A stretch of 28,434 nucleotides of DNA from CAYVUV01 sp964455095 (GCA_964455095.1 CAYVUV010000015.1:1-28434); one strand, 5' to 3'. Counted from the first letter of the stretch, positions 1 to 9,153 are shown. Translations and numbers: made by a program. Notes: generated by a model not told the origin, from the letters alone.

Positions 1-56
1 GCGCGCTCGCCTGTTACAACGCCTGTGGGAATGGCCAGTGCGTATGGCGGGAATAA
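1..56 (+). CDS. 3' end of a Cys-rich protein (partial)
   Basis: The frame ending in the TAA at 54-56 is open to the left edge and reads a short Cys-rich tail containing CYNACGNGQCVW. Spaced cysteines with Gly and Asn are typical of the ends of secreted Cys-rich repeat proteins. It would converge with the lipase gene ending at 285, and the hairpin at 63-93 lies just after it. Only 18 codons are visible, so this could be a chance frame; no family can be named. Confidence 0.3.
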   Translation, partial: ALACYNACGNGQCVWRE

Positions 57-93
57 AAAATTGGCGGGTCGCCTCGGACACCGGCGACCCGCC
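53..93 (-). terminator. Rho-independent terminator
   Basis: A perfect 11-bp stem pairs 63-73 with 83-93 around a 9-nt loop. Read on the - strand it is followed at once by AATTTTTTATT (62-52), a U-run typical of an intrinsic terminator. It lies about 190 bases beyond the stop of the lipase gene ending at 285 and probably ends that transcript. On the + strand there is no T-run after the stem. Confidence 0.75.
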
Positions 94-284
94 GGCCGGA
101 AGGGGGAACAGGAGGAATTCCAGCTGCTCAATCACATAGCCCAAAACCCGCAACCTGAATAGAGGGGAGAATCCCGCCAATTGCTCAGTAAAGTCCCTTA
201 TTTGGGCGTGGGCAATGAAACACACTCCTAGGCCGACGCATTGGTCTCGCTCGCGGGTTGGAGCGCCTGCCATCCCGCGCCGCG

Positions 285-2336
285 CTAGGGTTCGAGCCCG
301 GCGGGATCGAGGATTGAGGTGCCGCCGCTGGCGAGAAAGGCGACGGCCTGCGCCGCGACGTCGGCGCGGCCGAGGATGCCGTGACCCCCCGGGTTGTCGA
401 ACCGCCACAGCGCCGAGGCGCCATTGGCATCTTGCAGGGCGACATCGGCCGGCAGACCGCCAGCGGCAGCCAGGACCTCGGTGCTTTCGTTGGCGACCAG
501 GGCATCGCCGATGCCCTCCTGCATGAGCACGCGGCGGGGCGGCGCGCCGGGGAACGGATCGCGGTGCCAGCGGCGGGCGAAGTTCAAGCCGTCGGCCGGG
601 TCGAGCCCGTGCTGCCCCAGCTCGAGCATGCGCTGCAGAAAGACCTCGAACTCCGGGTTCGCGATGTCGAGACCCGCCTGCTCGGCGAGATAGCCGGCGA
701 AGATCGGCCGCGTGCCCGGGTTGTTGCCGAGGAACGCGACGCGTCCGCCGGCGACGTTGAGCACCGCGGCTTGTATGGTGTCTTCGACAGCGATGAAGGT
801 GGCACCGAGAATGCCGCCGAGCGACTGTCCGAGATAGCCGAGCCCGGCGGGATCGATATCGCGCCGGCCGTCGCCGTCGACGTCGATGCCGGCCTCGATG
901 GCGCGCACGAGCGACATCTGGTCGGCAATCGTCTGGCGGAACAGATCGCGCGTCAGCACCGGTGTCGAACGCAACAGATCGAGCGGGTTGCCGCGCCGGC
1001 CGTGCGCCAGCGCCGAGATGGCAATCCCGGCCAGACCCCGCGCGGCGAGATCGGCACCGAGGTCCGTCACGGCAAACGCATTGCTGCCGGCGAACCCGTG
1101 CTGCATGACCACGGCGCGATGCGGCCCCGGACCGGCCGGAACCGTGAGCAGGAAATCGATCAGCACGTCAGTGGCCGGACGCTCGCCACTCACCTTGGCC
1201 GCGTCGAACACCCCGTTCGCGGCGCGGTAGTCCGGCGCGCGGACGAGGCCGTGCACGACCGCGGCGACGGCCGGATGCGCGGCGAGAAAGTCTCCAAAGG
1301 CCGCGTCGTGCGGCCCGAACACGCCGAGGGCCAGATCGTCGTCCGGGTTCGGGTCGGTCAGAATGACCTCGGGCGGGTCGCGCAGTGCGCGCCCGATCAG
1401 ATCGGCGCGAATCGCCAGCAGATCGTCCTCGATCGGTTGCGTCGGAAATGCCAACGCCAGCGCCACCATCCCGCGCCGCACGCCGAGCCGTACCGCGGCG
1501 CGCAAGACGGAGTCGAGGTCGGCTCGGCCGCCGGGCACGGCGAAGAAGCGCACGGTGCCGGCATCGACGGTGGCCAGATCGACTGCCGCGGAGAGCGCGA
1601 TGCGCACCGGCGCCGTGGTGCTGAAACCGCGCAGGGCCTCGAGCTCGTCCGCCGTGCGGCGCAGGACCTGGCGCGCCATCGCGAGGCCCGGCGTGTCGTC
1701 GACGCCGCGCAGGGCGAAGCGGTCCGGAACGTGGACCCTGCCGTCGCCGCGCACCAGGCGCGCCTCGGGATACGGATTGCCCGCGGCCTCGGGATCGGCG
1801 TCGAAGCGCGCGACCGGACCGTCCCCGCCACCCGCCCCGCCTCCGACCAGCGCGGCGAAATCCGCGTCCGCCCGCAGCGCGCGGCCCTGCGCGTCCTTCA
1901 CCCCAGTGGTAACCACCACGGCGTACGTCGCGCCGCCGCGCAGCGCCTCCCTCGGGGTCAGCAACAAAGCCGCACCGCCGGGTTCCAGCGCGGCGGCGAA
2001 CTCGACCGGCACCAGCGGACAGCCTGTCAGGGCCGCATTCACCGCCGCAACCAATTCGTCGATGGCCACCTGACCGTCGTCATCGGCGTCGAATGCCGAG
2101 CACGCGAAGGACACGCTCATGGCCGGTGACTCAGGCCGACGCAGCGCGTGACTGACACCCGTGATCAACTCACTGAGATCGACGGCGCCGTTGTCGTTGC
2201 AGTCGCCGATACACGCCGGCACGGCGCCGGCCGGCGGCACCGTCGGCAGGACGGTCAAGAGCAATCCGAACAGTGCGAGAGGCAAGCGCAGCGCAAAGAC
2301 CACTGGTACGACCCGATACGATCTGACGCAGGGCAA
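285..2336 (-). CDS. Secreted alpha/beta-hydrolase (lipase-like) with N-terminal dockerin-like domain
   Basis: About 683 residues. An N-terminal hydrophobic signal segment ends near PPAGA. A Cys-bracketed pair of EF-hand/dockerin-type loops follows (DCNDNGAVDLSEL and DADDDGQVAIDEL, residues about 43-90). The C-terminal half is an alpha/beta-hydrolase: VVMQHGFAGSN resembles an oxyanion-hole strand, GQSLG holds the likely nucleophile Ser (about 505), and GGHG near the C-terminus could give the catalytic His. The N-terminal part resembles extracellular lipases of the Pla-1/cef type, but the substrate is unknown. The start is uncertain: TTG at 2336 lies 17 bases after the sulfatase stop, and GTG at 2303 would also leave a complete signal peptide. 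The gene is probably co-transcribed with the sulfatase and ends at the terminator at 53-93. Dockerin loops are usually C-terminal, so the N-terminal placement is notable. Confidence 0.8.
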   Translation of the reverse strand: MPCVRSYRVVPVVFALRLPLALFGLLLTVLPTVPPAGAVPACIGDCNDNGAVDLSELITGVSHALRRPESPAMSVSFACSAFDADDDGQVAIDELVAAVNAALTGCPLVPVEFAAALEPGGAALLLTPREALRGGATYAVVVTTGVKDAQGRALRADADFAALVGGGAGGGDGPVARFDADPEAAGNPYPEARLVRGDGRVHVPDRFALRGVDDTPGLAMARQVLRRTADELEALRGFSTTAPVRIALSAAVDLATVDAGTVRFFAVPGGRADLDSVLRAAVRLGVRRGMVALALAFPTQPIEDDLLAIRADLIGRALRDPPEVILTDPNPDDDLALGVFGPHDAAFGDFLAAHPAVAAVVHGLVRAPDYRAANGVFDAAKVSGERPATDVLIDFLLTVPAGPGPHRAVVMQHGFAGSNAFAVTDLGADLAARGLAGIAISALAHGRRGNPLDLLRSTPVLTRDLFRQTIADQMSLVRAIEAGIDVDGDGRRDIDPAGLGYLGQSLGGILGATFIAVEDTIQAAVLNVAGGRVAFLGNNPGTRPIFAGYLAEQAGLDIANPEFEVFLQRMLELGQHGLDPADGLNFARRWHRDPFPGAPPRRVLMQEGIGDALVANESTEVLAAAGGLPADVALQDANGASALWRFDNPGGHGILGRADVAAQAVAFLASGGTSILDPAGLEP

Positions 2337-2352
2337 AGCAAGGATGCCGGCC

Positions 2353-4686
2353 TCAGCGGGCAGCGACTTCGGTCAGCAGCTCGCCGAGGCGAGTTTCATA
2401 GCGCTGACGCATCCCGCCATAGGTCGGATCGTACGCGCGGTTGTCGAGCTGATCCGGATCGGTCGCGAGGTCGTACAGCTCTCGTTCACCGGTCTCGTAC
2501 TCGACCCAGGTGAATCCGTTGGCGACGTCGCGCACGCCGAGCATGTCCGGGTGGTCATCGATCGGGTCGATGACGCTCCCCTGATCGACCTCCTCCCAGA
2601 TGTACACGCTGGTGTCGGCATTGATGACGACAGGACTGATCCCGACCCGATGCTGGGTGGTGTTGACCGATACCCGTACGCTGGCAGCGTTGGAGCGCAA
2701 CACGGCTGCGAACGCGGACCAGCTGGCATCGGAGTCCACGCCGATGGGGACCCGGAGCGCGCCCGCTGCTACCCCGCCCCCAGCGTCGAACTCCAACACC
2801 ACCGAGGCACGCGGCTGCGCGCGGGTGTTTCCGTAGTAGACCCGTATCTGGTCGCCGTCGCTGACCTGCCCCGCGTACGTCAAGCTGTCGCCCCGGGCCG
2901 TGCGCCAGTGCGAGAGAATGTAGTCGCTGCGCCACGCGGCCGGTGTCAGACCACCCAGCCATCCCTGCAGACTCTCGCCGTCGGCGGCGTACGGAAGCGG
3001 AACACCGGCATAGGCCGCCAGGCTTGGCGCGATGTCGTTGTTGAGCACGGTCGCCGCCACGTTCGCCGGCGCGGTCGGTACCCGGCGCGGATATCGGACG
3101 TGCATCGCGACCCGCTGGCACTCGTCGTAGGCGCACCCCTTGTTCGCCCACACGTGATGCTCGCCCCAGGCCATGCCGTTGTCGCTGGTCACGAGGACCA
3201 GCGTATCGTCGTCGATCCCCAGGTCGCGCAGCTGCTGCATGATGAGGCCGAGCTGCTCGTCGGCCGACAGCAGTGTTTCGTACTGCAACTCGCGGAACAC
3301 ATCGGTGATCGATCGCAGAATCGGACCCGACCCGCCGGGGACGTCCTCGCGCGCCTGATTGGTCTGCATCCAGCGCGGCTTGTCGCTGGTATCGGTCTCG
3401 TCCCAGCTCGCCGGCCGCCAGGGCGGAAGCGTGGCAAAGAGGCCGGCGTGTCGTTGCGCGGGAGCCGGGAGGACCTGCGGGGTGTCGCCGTGGGCGGCGT
3501 ACGGCGTCCAATACGCGAAGAATCGCTCGCCGGCAGCTACCGCGCCACGCACGAACGCGCGCAGCTTGATGGCGGACACGTCGGTGCTGTACTCGGCGTC
3601 GCTGGCGTGGTCGCTGTAGCTCGTCACGAGGTGGTTCTCCTCGACGATCTGGTAGTCCTTGCCGTACACACCGCCGTAGTGTTCGTTGTAGGCAAACGCC
3701 CACCAGCGATCCCAACCGGGGGGAACATAGAAGCTTCCGTTCGGACCCTTGTCCGCCTCCGTCGCACCGTAATCGTTCAGGTACTTGCCGAAGAGGCCGG
3801 TGCGATACCCGGCGTCGTGCAACCACACCGCGATCGTCTGTTGATCGTCGCCGGTCTCCCGGAAGAGGTCCGCCCCGCCGATCACGCCGCCCACCTGGTA
3901 GGTATGGTGCCGCAGCGAGTAGAGGCCGGTGAGGATGGACGCGCGACTCGAGGTACACGACGACTGCGGCGTAAAGGCGTTGTCGAAGGACACGCCCTCG
4001 GCCGCAATGCGGGCCAGCTCGGGCATCTGGTCGACGCCGTCGAAGCGCACGTCATCGAGCACGACGACCAGAAGGTTGGGCTTTGCCGAGAGGCAGGCCC
4101 CCGTCGGTCCGAGCGAGAGGACGTGCCGTGTGGTGTTGGAAAGGAAGCCCGAGAAGCGCCCGCAATAGCTCTCGGTGCCGACGGTGAGCCCGACCTCAAG
4201 GTAACGCAGCGGGCCACGCGGCGGGGTGAGGGCCGGAGAGCCCATGCGTATGATGAGCCGCCGCCTGGACACGACGACCAACTTCACGCCCCCGGCTGAC
4301 CCGCTGCGGTCGGCGTAGAGCAACAGGTTCCCCTTTCGCCTCCAGTGGTCACACGGCAGGGCGATCTCGCGCACGTCTCCCGCGGACGCCACCACGTGCA
4401 GCGATGCCGTGGCCGGACAGCGCGGGTCCGGCATGGTGGACCAATCCCCAGCCTGCCTGAACCGCAGAGTCAGGCTGGGGCGGCCACGACCTGAGAATAC
4501 ACTGGCGCGCGTTCCCCCACGCAGGTCGTGCACGGCCCCGAGGCTGGCGGTTTCGCCGATCAGAACGAAGGCGAACGCGACGAGCGCACAAGCGAGACCG
4601 CGCCGCCCTCGTTCGGCACCGCCGCCACGTGGAGCCGGACGGGAGCGCTTCGCGCTCCCTAGCCTCCGTGTTCCACTCTGCCCCAC
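2353..4686 (-). CDS. Secreted sulfatase-family protein with altered active-site motif
   Basis: 777 residues. After an Arg-rich N-terminus and a hydrophobic signal segment (about 31-50) there is a roughly 150-residue N-terminal region I do not recognise. The sulfatase fold starts near residue 202 with PNLLVVVLDDVRFDG, whose two Asp residues are metal ligands. The modification site reads CTSSRASILTG (Cys244): the usual Cys-X-Pro-Ser-Arg has Ser instead of Pro. Downstream, TSDNGMAWGEH matches the family's second metal-binding segment. Sulfatases hydrolyse sulfate esters after the Cys is converted to formylglycine by an FGE or anaerobic maturase; neither is in this window. The GTG at 4686 is the only plausible start ahead of the signal segment; no clear ribosome site is visible. 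The substrate cannot be read from the sequence. It lies 17 bases upstream of the lipase gene. Confidence 0.87.
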   Translation of the reverse strand: MGQSGTRRLGSAKRSRPAPRGGGAERGRRGLACALVAFAFVLIGETASLGAVHDLRGGTRASVFSGRGRPSLTLRFRQAGDWSTMPDPRCPATASLHVVASAGDVREIALPCDHWRRKGNLLLYADRSGSAGGVKLVVVSRRRLIIRMGSPALTPPRGPLRYLEVGLTVGTESYCGRFSGFLSNTTRHVLSLGPTGACLSAKPNLLVVVLDDVRFDGVDQMPELARIAAEGVSFDNAFTPQSSCTSSRASILTGLYSLRHHTYQVGGVIGGADLFRETGDDQQTIAVWLHDAGYRTGLFGKYLNDYGATEADKGPNGSFYVPPGWDRWWAFAYNEHYGGVYGKDYQIVEENHLVTSYSDHASDAEYSTDVSAIKLRAFVRGAVAAGERFFAYWTPYAAHGDTPQVLPAPAQRHAGLFATLPPWRPASWDETDTSDKPRWMQTNQAREDVPGGSGPILRSITDVFRELQYETLLSADEQLGLIMQQLRDLGIDDDTLVLVTSDNGMAWGEHHVWANKGCAYDECQRVAMHVRYPRRVPTAPANVAATVLNNDIAPSLAAYAGVPLPYAADGESLQGWLGGLTPAAWRSDYILSHWRTARGDSLTYAGQVSDGDQIRVYYGNTRAQPRASVVLEFDAGGGVAAGALRVPIGVDSDASWSAFAAVLRSNAASVRVSVNTTQHRVGISPVVINADTSVYIWEEVDQGSVIDPIDDHPDMLGVRDVANGFTWVEYETGERELYDLATDPDQLDNRAYDPTYGGMRQRYETRLGELLTEVAAR

Positions 4687-4857
4687 GCGCCAAGCGATAG
4701 CCCGGCGTGAGTCTTGCCGTCAAATGCAGTCACAAGGTGCGAGCGGTATTCTCTGGTTTTGATCGCGCGGCCTGCATGGCCTTCGAGCGCGCCGTCTCAC
4801 GACGAGCTCTCCAGCCTGGCAACTCCCCCTGGTGTCAGCCCGGACTAGAAGTCGATC

Positions 4858-7800
4858 TCAACGCGCTTCGTCGATTCGCGCGTCCAGCAGGGCCAGGCTC
4901 GGCGCCGCCGGCAGCCAGCTACCGAGCTGCTCCAGCTCGACGACCAACGCCGCCTGTCGCGCTGCGAGCGGCTGCGCGCCGGCGAGCGCGATGCGCAGCG
5001 TGCCGGGGTGGTCGGCATTCCAACTCGTCAGCGGCGGTCGCGTGCGGCGCGCCGCGCGAACGGCCACGGGCTGCATCTGCGATGCATCGTAAGCGAAGGT
5101 GAGCGACGCGGCCTGTAACGCCGCGCCGCCGCGGAACGAGATCTTCACCCGTCCCCGGCCCCCCGGCAGACGGTGGACGCGGCCGACGCGCACGGCGTCG
5201 CGCCCGTTCGCCGCGCGGCGCAAGAGGGCGGCGCCGCCCGACTGCCAGTTGCCGGTGCAATCGCCGAGCAGCACGGCGGTGAAGTCCTGGCCATCGATCT
5301 CGGCATCGGCAGAGCCGAACTCGACGGCGCCCGGACGGCACGCGGCAGCCGTCACGTCCGGACGGATCGGACGGATGGGATCGCCGGCGCTCATCGTCGG
5401 GACAAAGAGCCAGTCGCCGCACAGCTCCGCGACGGGTAGCCGCGGTCGCAGCTCGACCACGAGTTGCAGGATACGCGCGGCGTCGAGCGAGCTGAGGACG
5501 CCGTTGCCCGTGACGTCGCAGGCGAGCCGCTGCCATGCATCGAGGGTGCGCAGGCCGACCTGAGCCTGGAGCACGTAGGCGGCATCGAGCGCCGTCACCG
5601 CGCCCGCGCCGCCGCCGTCCTTGCGCGGCACGAGCATCCAGGGCGCTGCGTCCGCCGCCGTCGCTTCGTAGGCGCCGGCGGAGTCCGTCTCGACGCCGGT
5701 TTGCATGACCACGCCCGCGACGGGCCGGCCTTCGTTCTGGTAGAGGACGCGCCCGCGCACTCGGCCGCGCTGCCGCGTTGGTGTCGCCGTCGGCGGCACC
5801 GCGGTGTGGGTGCTCGTCCGCGGCGGCGAAGCGGTGGACGTCGGCGTGCGCGTCGGCGAGGACGTCGGAGTGTTGGTCCGGCTGCGCGTCGGCGTTGCGG
5901 TCGGCGTGCGCGTCGGAGTACTCGTCGGCGTGCGCGTGCGGGTCGCCGTGCGCGTCGGCGTCCGCGTCGGCGTGGAGGTCGCGGTGGGCGTCGGCGTCCG
6001 CGTCGCCGTGGCGATTGGCGTCGCGAGGGGTGTGCCCGATGCGCCGACCACCCAGAACTTGCGCGCGATGCGCGTCACGTTGCCCTGCTGGTCGGCAACC
6101 TCTGCTCGCAGCTCTGTCGCGGCGAGCGCGGCAATGGGCTGACTGAGCGCGATGGCGTAGACGCCATCGTCGATCTCGGCGGCGAGGTCGGCCAGCTCCT
6201 GGCCGGCGGCGCGGCCCTCGACGGAGAAGTCGGCGCGGATCGACAGCGAACTGAGATCGACGCCGGTGTGTGCATCGGCGGCGCCGATGCGGATCTCGGT
6301 GAGCGGGCCCCGGTTCGCACCGGGGCGCGGCGCGCTCATGGTCAGCGTCGGCCGCAGGTCGTCGAGGAACCAGCCGTAGGCCGTCGTGCCACCGCCGCCC
6401 GAGTTGATCGGGCAGCCGAGGTCGATCCAGCGCGCGACGGTCATACGCTCGTCCCAGGTCAGCGGCGGCACGCCGCTGCCCGGCGGCGGCATGATGGTTC
6501 CCGTGAAGTCGAGGTCGCTCTGGTTGATCTCAGCCCCGGGCGGCAGCGTGGCGGCGTCGCCCGGCACCGACTCCGTCGGGTGATCGGCGTTCGTCCAACC
6601 GTCGAGGCGTTGGCCGAAGATCTTCCACATCAGCAGGCTGCGCCGGCTCTGGAAGGCGCGCACGTAGCGGCTGGCGTTGGTCTGCCGCCACACCGGCGTG
6701 CCGACGCGGACCAGCGGCGGATACCCCCAGCGCGCTTCCGAGTCGTCGGCCAACCGTGCGTAGTCGCCCGGCAGGCCGCCGGAGGAGGTGTAGTCGTCGA
6801 GCACCAGCCGACCCGGCGGGTTGGGGTCGTTCTTGGTGTGGCAGGACACGCAGCTGCGTTGCAGCAGCGGGCGGATGTCGCGGTAGAACTCGACGTCGAC
6901 GAGCGAAACGGGCTCGACCCGGACGGTGGGGTTCCCGCCGGCGTCCTTGCTCAGCAGCGGCGTCGTGTGCGCCAGGTCGGCGACCGCGTACTCGGGGCGC
7001 GCCGCGAACGTGTCGTGGAAGTCGAGCGGCGCCTGGCTGTGCGCGTGACAGCCACCGCAGTCGTAGCGCGCCTCGCCCGGCCGCACCTGGTGCCAGGTCT
7101 GCGCCATCGTCAGCACCATCCCGTTGCGGTCGAGCATCTGAAAGGTGAACGGCTGATCGGCGGGAATCTTGGCGAGGAAACTGGTGTCGGGATTTCCCTC
7201 GGGATCGAGAATCGGGTTGCCGGAGCCGTCGAACTTGCGCAGCGGGATCTCGCCGAGGATGCGCAGGCGTTCCATGGCGTGACTGGAGAACAACGGGCCG
7301 CCGCTCGGGCCGCCGTTGGGGCCGTAGCTGCGGTGCGTCCCCGGCTCCATGGCGACGATGCGCACCGCCCAGATGTCGGCGTCGTCGTACTTGCCGGCGT
7401 CGCTGCCCTGCCATTCCCAGTTGCTGCTCTGACCGTTCTCGGTGGTGTTGAAGGCGTCGAGGCCGTCGAAGGTATCCGACCACGACGGCACGAACCCGGG
7501 AAAGCTCTCGCGCTTGTAGAAGCTGCTGGTGCCGACGAGGCCGTACGGCGTGCCGGCCGGCAGGGCGGCGTAGTGCGTGCCGTCGTTGGGCAGCCACGGC
7601 AACTCGTCCGGCTCGTCAACGCCGTGCACGGCGCGGTAGGTCACCACGGCGCGCGGCCAGGCCTCGTTGTAGGCCGGATCGTTCTTGATCAACACCAGGG
7701 CATTCGGCCCGCTCACGACGTTGCCACCGGGAATCAGATAGAGGCCGGCGTCGTAGCGCGGATCGGTGACCGGGCGATTGAGATCGTTGGCCGGGCCCGG

Positions 7801-8991
7801 CGTCCAGACGGCGAGCAGGTCGTTGCTCGGCGCCGCGCTCGGATGGGTGAACTTGCCGACGCGCACGCCGCCGGCGCCGATCGGCGCCGCCTCGTCGTTG
7901 CCGTGCGTGAAAGGCGTGATCGAGTACATGCCCCAGGGCGTGAACGACATGGTGAAGGGATACAGAAAGCCGCCGCCGACGGTTTGCTGGATCGACGGGT
8001 TCTCGTCCGGGAAGGCACTGAAGAACGCCGGCGTCCCGGCTGGCGCCGCGACCGGCAAGCGGTAGAGGGCCCCGAAACCGTTGTTGTTGAGATTGTAGTA
8101 GTCGACGACGACGAGGTCGGTGTTCGATAGCTGGGTCGCGAAGTGAAAGGCCTGACCGCTGCGGAAGGCGCTCACCGCTGGTGCCCAGTGGCGACCGTCG
8201 GGGTAGATCGACCAGATGCCCCACATGCGGCTGTCGCGCAGCCCCTGCGTCTCGAGCGTGCTGAAGAGCAAGCGGCCGTCGCGCAGCGGCGTCGGGTGCA
8301 ACGCGCTGCCAACGTTCATCGGCGCAGTCTGCGTCACGTTGCCACCGTCCTCGTCCATCACGTAGAGCTGCAGCGTCGGGTTGGTGAGCCCACGCGGGGG
8401 AACGAAGCCGTTGCGGTTGCTGGTGAACGCCACCTTGCCGCCGGCGACCGGCGCGGGACCGAGGTTCAAGATGCCGTAGCCGAGGCGGTCGTATTGGTTG
8501 CCCGGGTTGACCGGGTCCGCTTCGTTGAAGTTGCCGGCGCCGGTATTGGGCGTGAACTCGCCGAACGTCAGCTGTTGGATCTGGCGCGTCTGCAGGTGGA
8601 TGCGGAAGATGTCGGAGCCCTCGTAGGGCAGGCCGCGTTGGCTGTTGTAGGCCTGCGCGCGCACGTCGTAGAAGTAGGCGTAGTAGACCCACTGCGCGTC
8701 GAACGACACGAACGGATCCGTCACCGCCCCGACACCGCCGTCGACGAGCTCCTCCTCGGTGCCGTCGGGATGCAGCAGCATCAGATCGGCGCCGGGATCG
8801 ATGCTCGCCGGATGCGCCACCTCGGGCCACGTGGTGTTGGTCGTGTCGCCGAAGCGCGGCTGGCGCACATAGACGATGTCGTACGGCACCGCCCGCGCCG
8901 CGGGAGCGCATGCGATCGACCCCGCGACCGCGATGACGGCCGCGATGGTTGCCCTGGTCGAGAATCGCTCACGGTGCCGCTTCGACTTCAC
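4858..8991 (-). CDS. Giant secreted di-haem cytochrome c / beta-propeller protein with dockerin- and cohesin-like C-terminus
   Basis: 1,377 residues from GTG 8991, chosen because a basic n-region and hydrophobic signal peptide ending in APAARA begin there, with a GGAGG-rich stretch just upstream; the frame stays open 174 bases further. Residues about 40-600 show TolB/WD40-like propeller repeats (for example VAFTSNRNG and LQLYVMDEDGGN). Two haem c motifs follow, CGGCH (Cys645) and CVSCH (Cys714), then a segment with ARWIDLGC as in multidomain cytochromes of planctomycete type. A Thr/Pro/Arg linker (about 988-1074) leads to a carboxypeptidase-regulatory-like segment, dockerin-like loops (ALDAAYVLQ, CDVTGNGVLSSLDAARIL) and a C-terminal cohesin-like domain (AASLTFAYDASQMQPV). 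It is likely extracellular or cell-surface. A redox role is inferred from the haem motifs; substrate and partner are unknown. Confidence 0.85.
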   Translation of the reverse strand: MKSKRHRERFSTRATIAAVIAVAGSIACAPAARAVPYDIVYVRQPRFGDTTNTTWPEVAHPASIDPGADLMLLHPDGTEEELVDGGVGAVTDPFVSFDAQWVYYAYFYDVRAQAYNSQRGLPYEGSDIFRIHLQTRQIQQLTFGEFTPNTGAGNFNEADPVNPGNQYDRLGYGILNLGPAPVAGGKVAFTSNRNGFVPPRGLTNPTLQLYVMDEDGGNVTQTAPMNVGSALHPTPLRDGRLLFSTLETQGLRDSRMWGIWSIYPDGRHWAPAVSAFRSGQAFHFATQLSNTDLVVVDYYNLNNNGFGALYRLPVAAPAGTPAFFSAFPDENPSIQQTVGGGFLYPFTMSFTPWGMYSITPFTHGNDEAAPIGAGGVRVGKFTHPSAAPSNDLLAVWTPGPANDLNRPVTDPRYDAGLYLIPGGNVVSGPNALVLIKNDPAYNEAWPRAVVTYRAVHGVDEPDELPWLPNDGTHYAALPAGTPYGLVGTSSFYKRESFPGFVPSWSDTFDGLDAFNTTENGQSSNWEWQGSDAGKYDDADIWAVRIVAMEPGTHRSYGPNGGPSGGPLFSSHAMERLRILGEIPLRKFDGSGNPILDPEGNPDTSFLAKIPADQPFTFQMLDRNGMVLTMAQTWHQVRPGEARYDCGGCHAHSQAPLDFHDTFAARPEYAVADLAHTTPLLSKDAGGNPTVRVEPVSLVDVEFYRDIRPLLQRSCVSCHTKNDPNPPGRLVLDDYTSSGGLPGDYARLADDSEARWGYPPLVRVGTPVWRQTNASRYVRAFQSRRSLLMWKIFGQRLDGWTNADHPTESVPGDAATLPPGAEINQSDLDFTGTIMPPPGSGVPPLTWDERMTVARWIDLGCPINSGGGGTTAYGWFLDDLRPTLTMSAPRPGANRGPLTEIRIGAADAHTGVDLSSLSIRADFSVEGRAAGQELADLAAEIDDGVYAIALSQPIAALAATELRAEVADQQGNVTRIARKFWVVGASGTPLATPIATATRTPTPTATSTPTRTPTRTATRTRTPTSTPTRTPTATPTRSRTNTPTSSPTRTPTSTASPPRTSTHTAVPPTATPTRQRGRVRGRVLYQNEGRPVAGVVMQTGVETDSAGAYEATAADAAPWMLVPRKDGGGAGAVTALDAAYVLQAQVGLRTLDAWQRLACDVTGNGVLSSLDAARILQLVVELRPRLPVAELCGDWLFVPTMSAGDPIRPIRPDVTAAACRPGAVEFGSADAEIDGQDFTAVLLGDCTGNWQSGGAALLRRAANGRDAVRVGRVHRLPGGRGRVKISFRGGAALQAASLTFAYDASQMQPVAVRAARRTRPPLTSWNADHPGTLRIALAGAQPLAARQAALVVELEQLGSWLPAAPSLALLDARIDEAR
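5770..6030. repeat. Low-complexity repeat encoding a Thr/Pro/Arg linker
   Basis: About 260 bases built from CGTCGG/CGTGCG-like hexamers, with some variation. On the - strand they encode repeated TPT, TPTR and TRT units joining the catalytic part of the large cytochrome protein to its C-terminal dockerin/cohesin-like part. Repeats of this kind expand and contract by slippage and are hard to assemble, so the exact length should be treated with care. Confidence 0.85.
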
Positions 8992-9049
8992 CCGACTCAC
9001 CCCCCTCCGTAGCGTATGCTTGGCAACACGCCGGAGAAGTTGGAAGCCC

Positions 9050-9153
9050 CCTCGACCGGCGTCGAGGAACAGCAACCCCGGTGCCAAGGCTGCGCCGGGG
9101 CGAAGCCGACCGGCCCGGTCACCGATCCGGCAAGACTGCACCGAATCGGTGAC
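9050..9153 (-). other. Structured 5' leader of the cytochrome/propeller gene
   Basis: The 213-base gap upstream of the 1,377-residue protein holds three consecutive inverted repeats: a 9-bp perfect stem at 9118-9126 with 9145-9153 (18-nt loop); a nearly perfect 9-bp stem at 9076-9084 with 9092-9100 (7-nt loop, one G-U pair); and a 7-bp stem at 9050-9056 with 9061-9067 (4-nt loop). On the - strand they lie 59-162 bases upstream of the GTG at 8991. The farthest one could also be a terminator of the phosphoesterase gene, but it has no T-run. I do not recognise a known riboswitch family. Confidence 0.4.

Noticed and set aside
139..208. GCCCAAA/TTTGGGC inverted repeat near the lipase 3' end
   Set aside because: Only 7 bases with a spacer of more than 50, no T-run; too weak to call a terminator.
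381..4299. Long + strand frames opposite the lipase and sulfatase (for example 381-2129 and 2161-4299)
   Set aside because: They are shadow frames with no recognisable motifs; the - strand frames hold GQSLG, the sulfatase metal motif and signal peptides.
5464..8130. Long + strand open frame opposite the cytochrome gene (888 codons)
   Set aside because: It mirrors a real - strand gene in GC-rich DNA, has no domain pattern and is Arg-rich; the - strand has haem motifs, a signal peptide and domain order.
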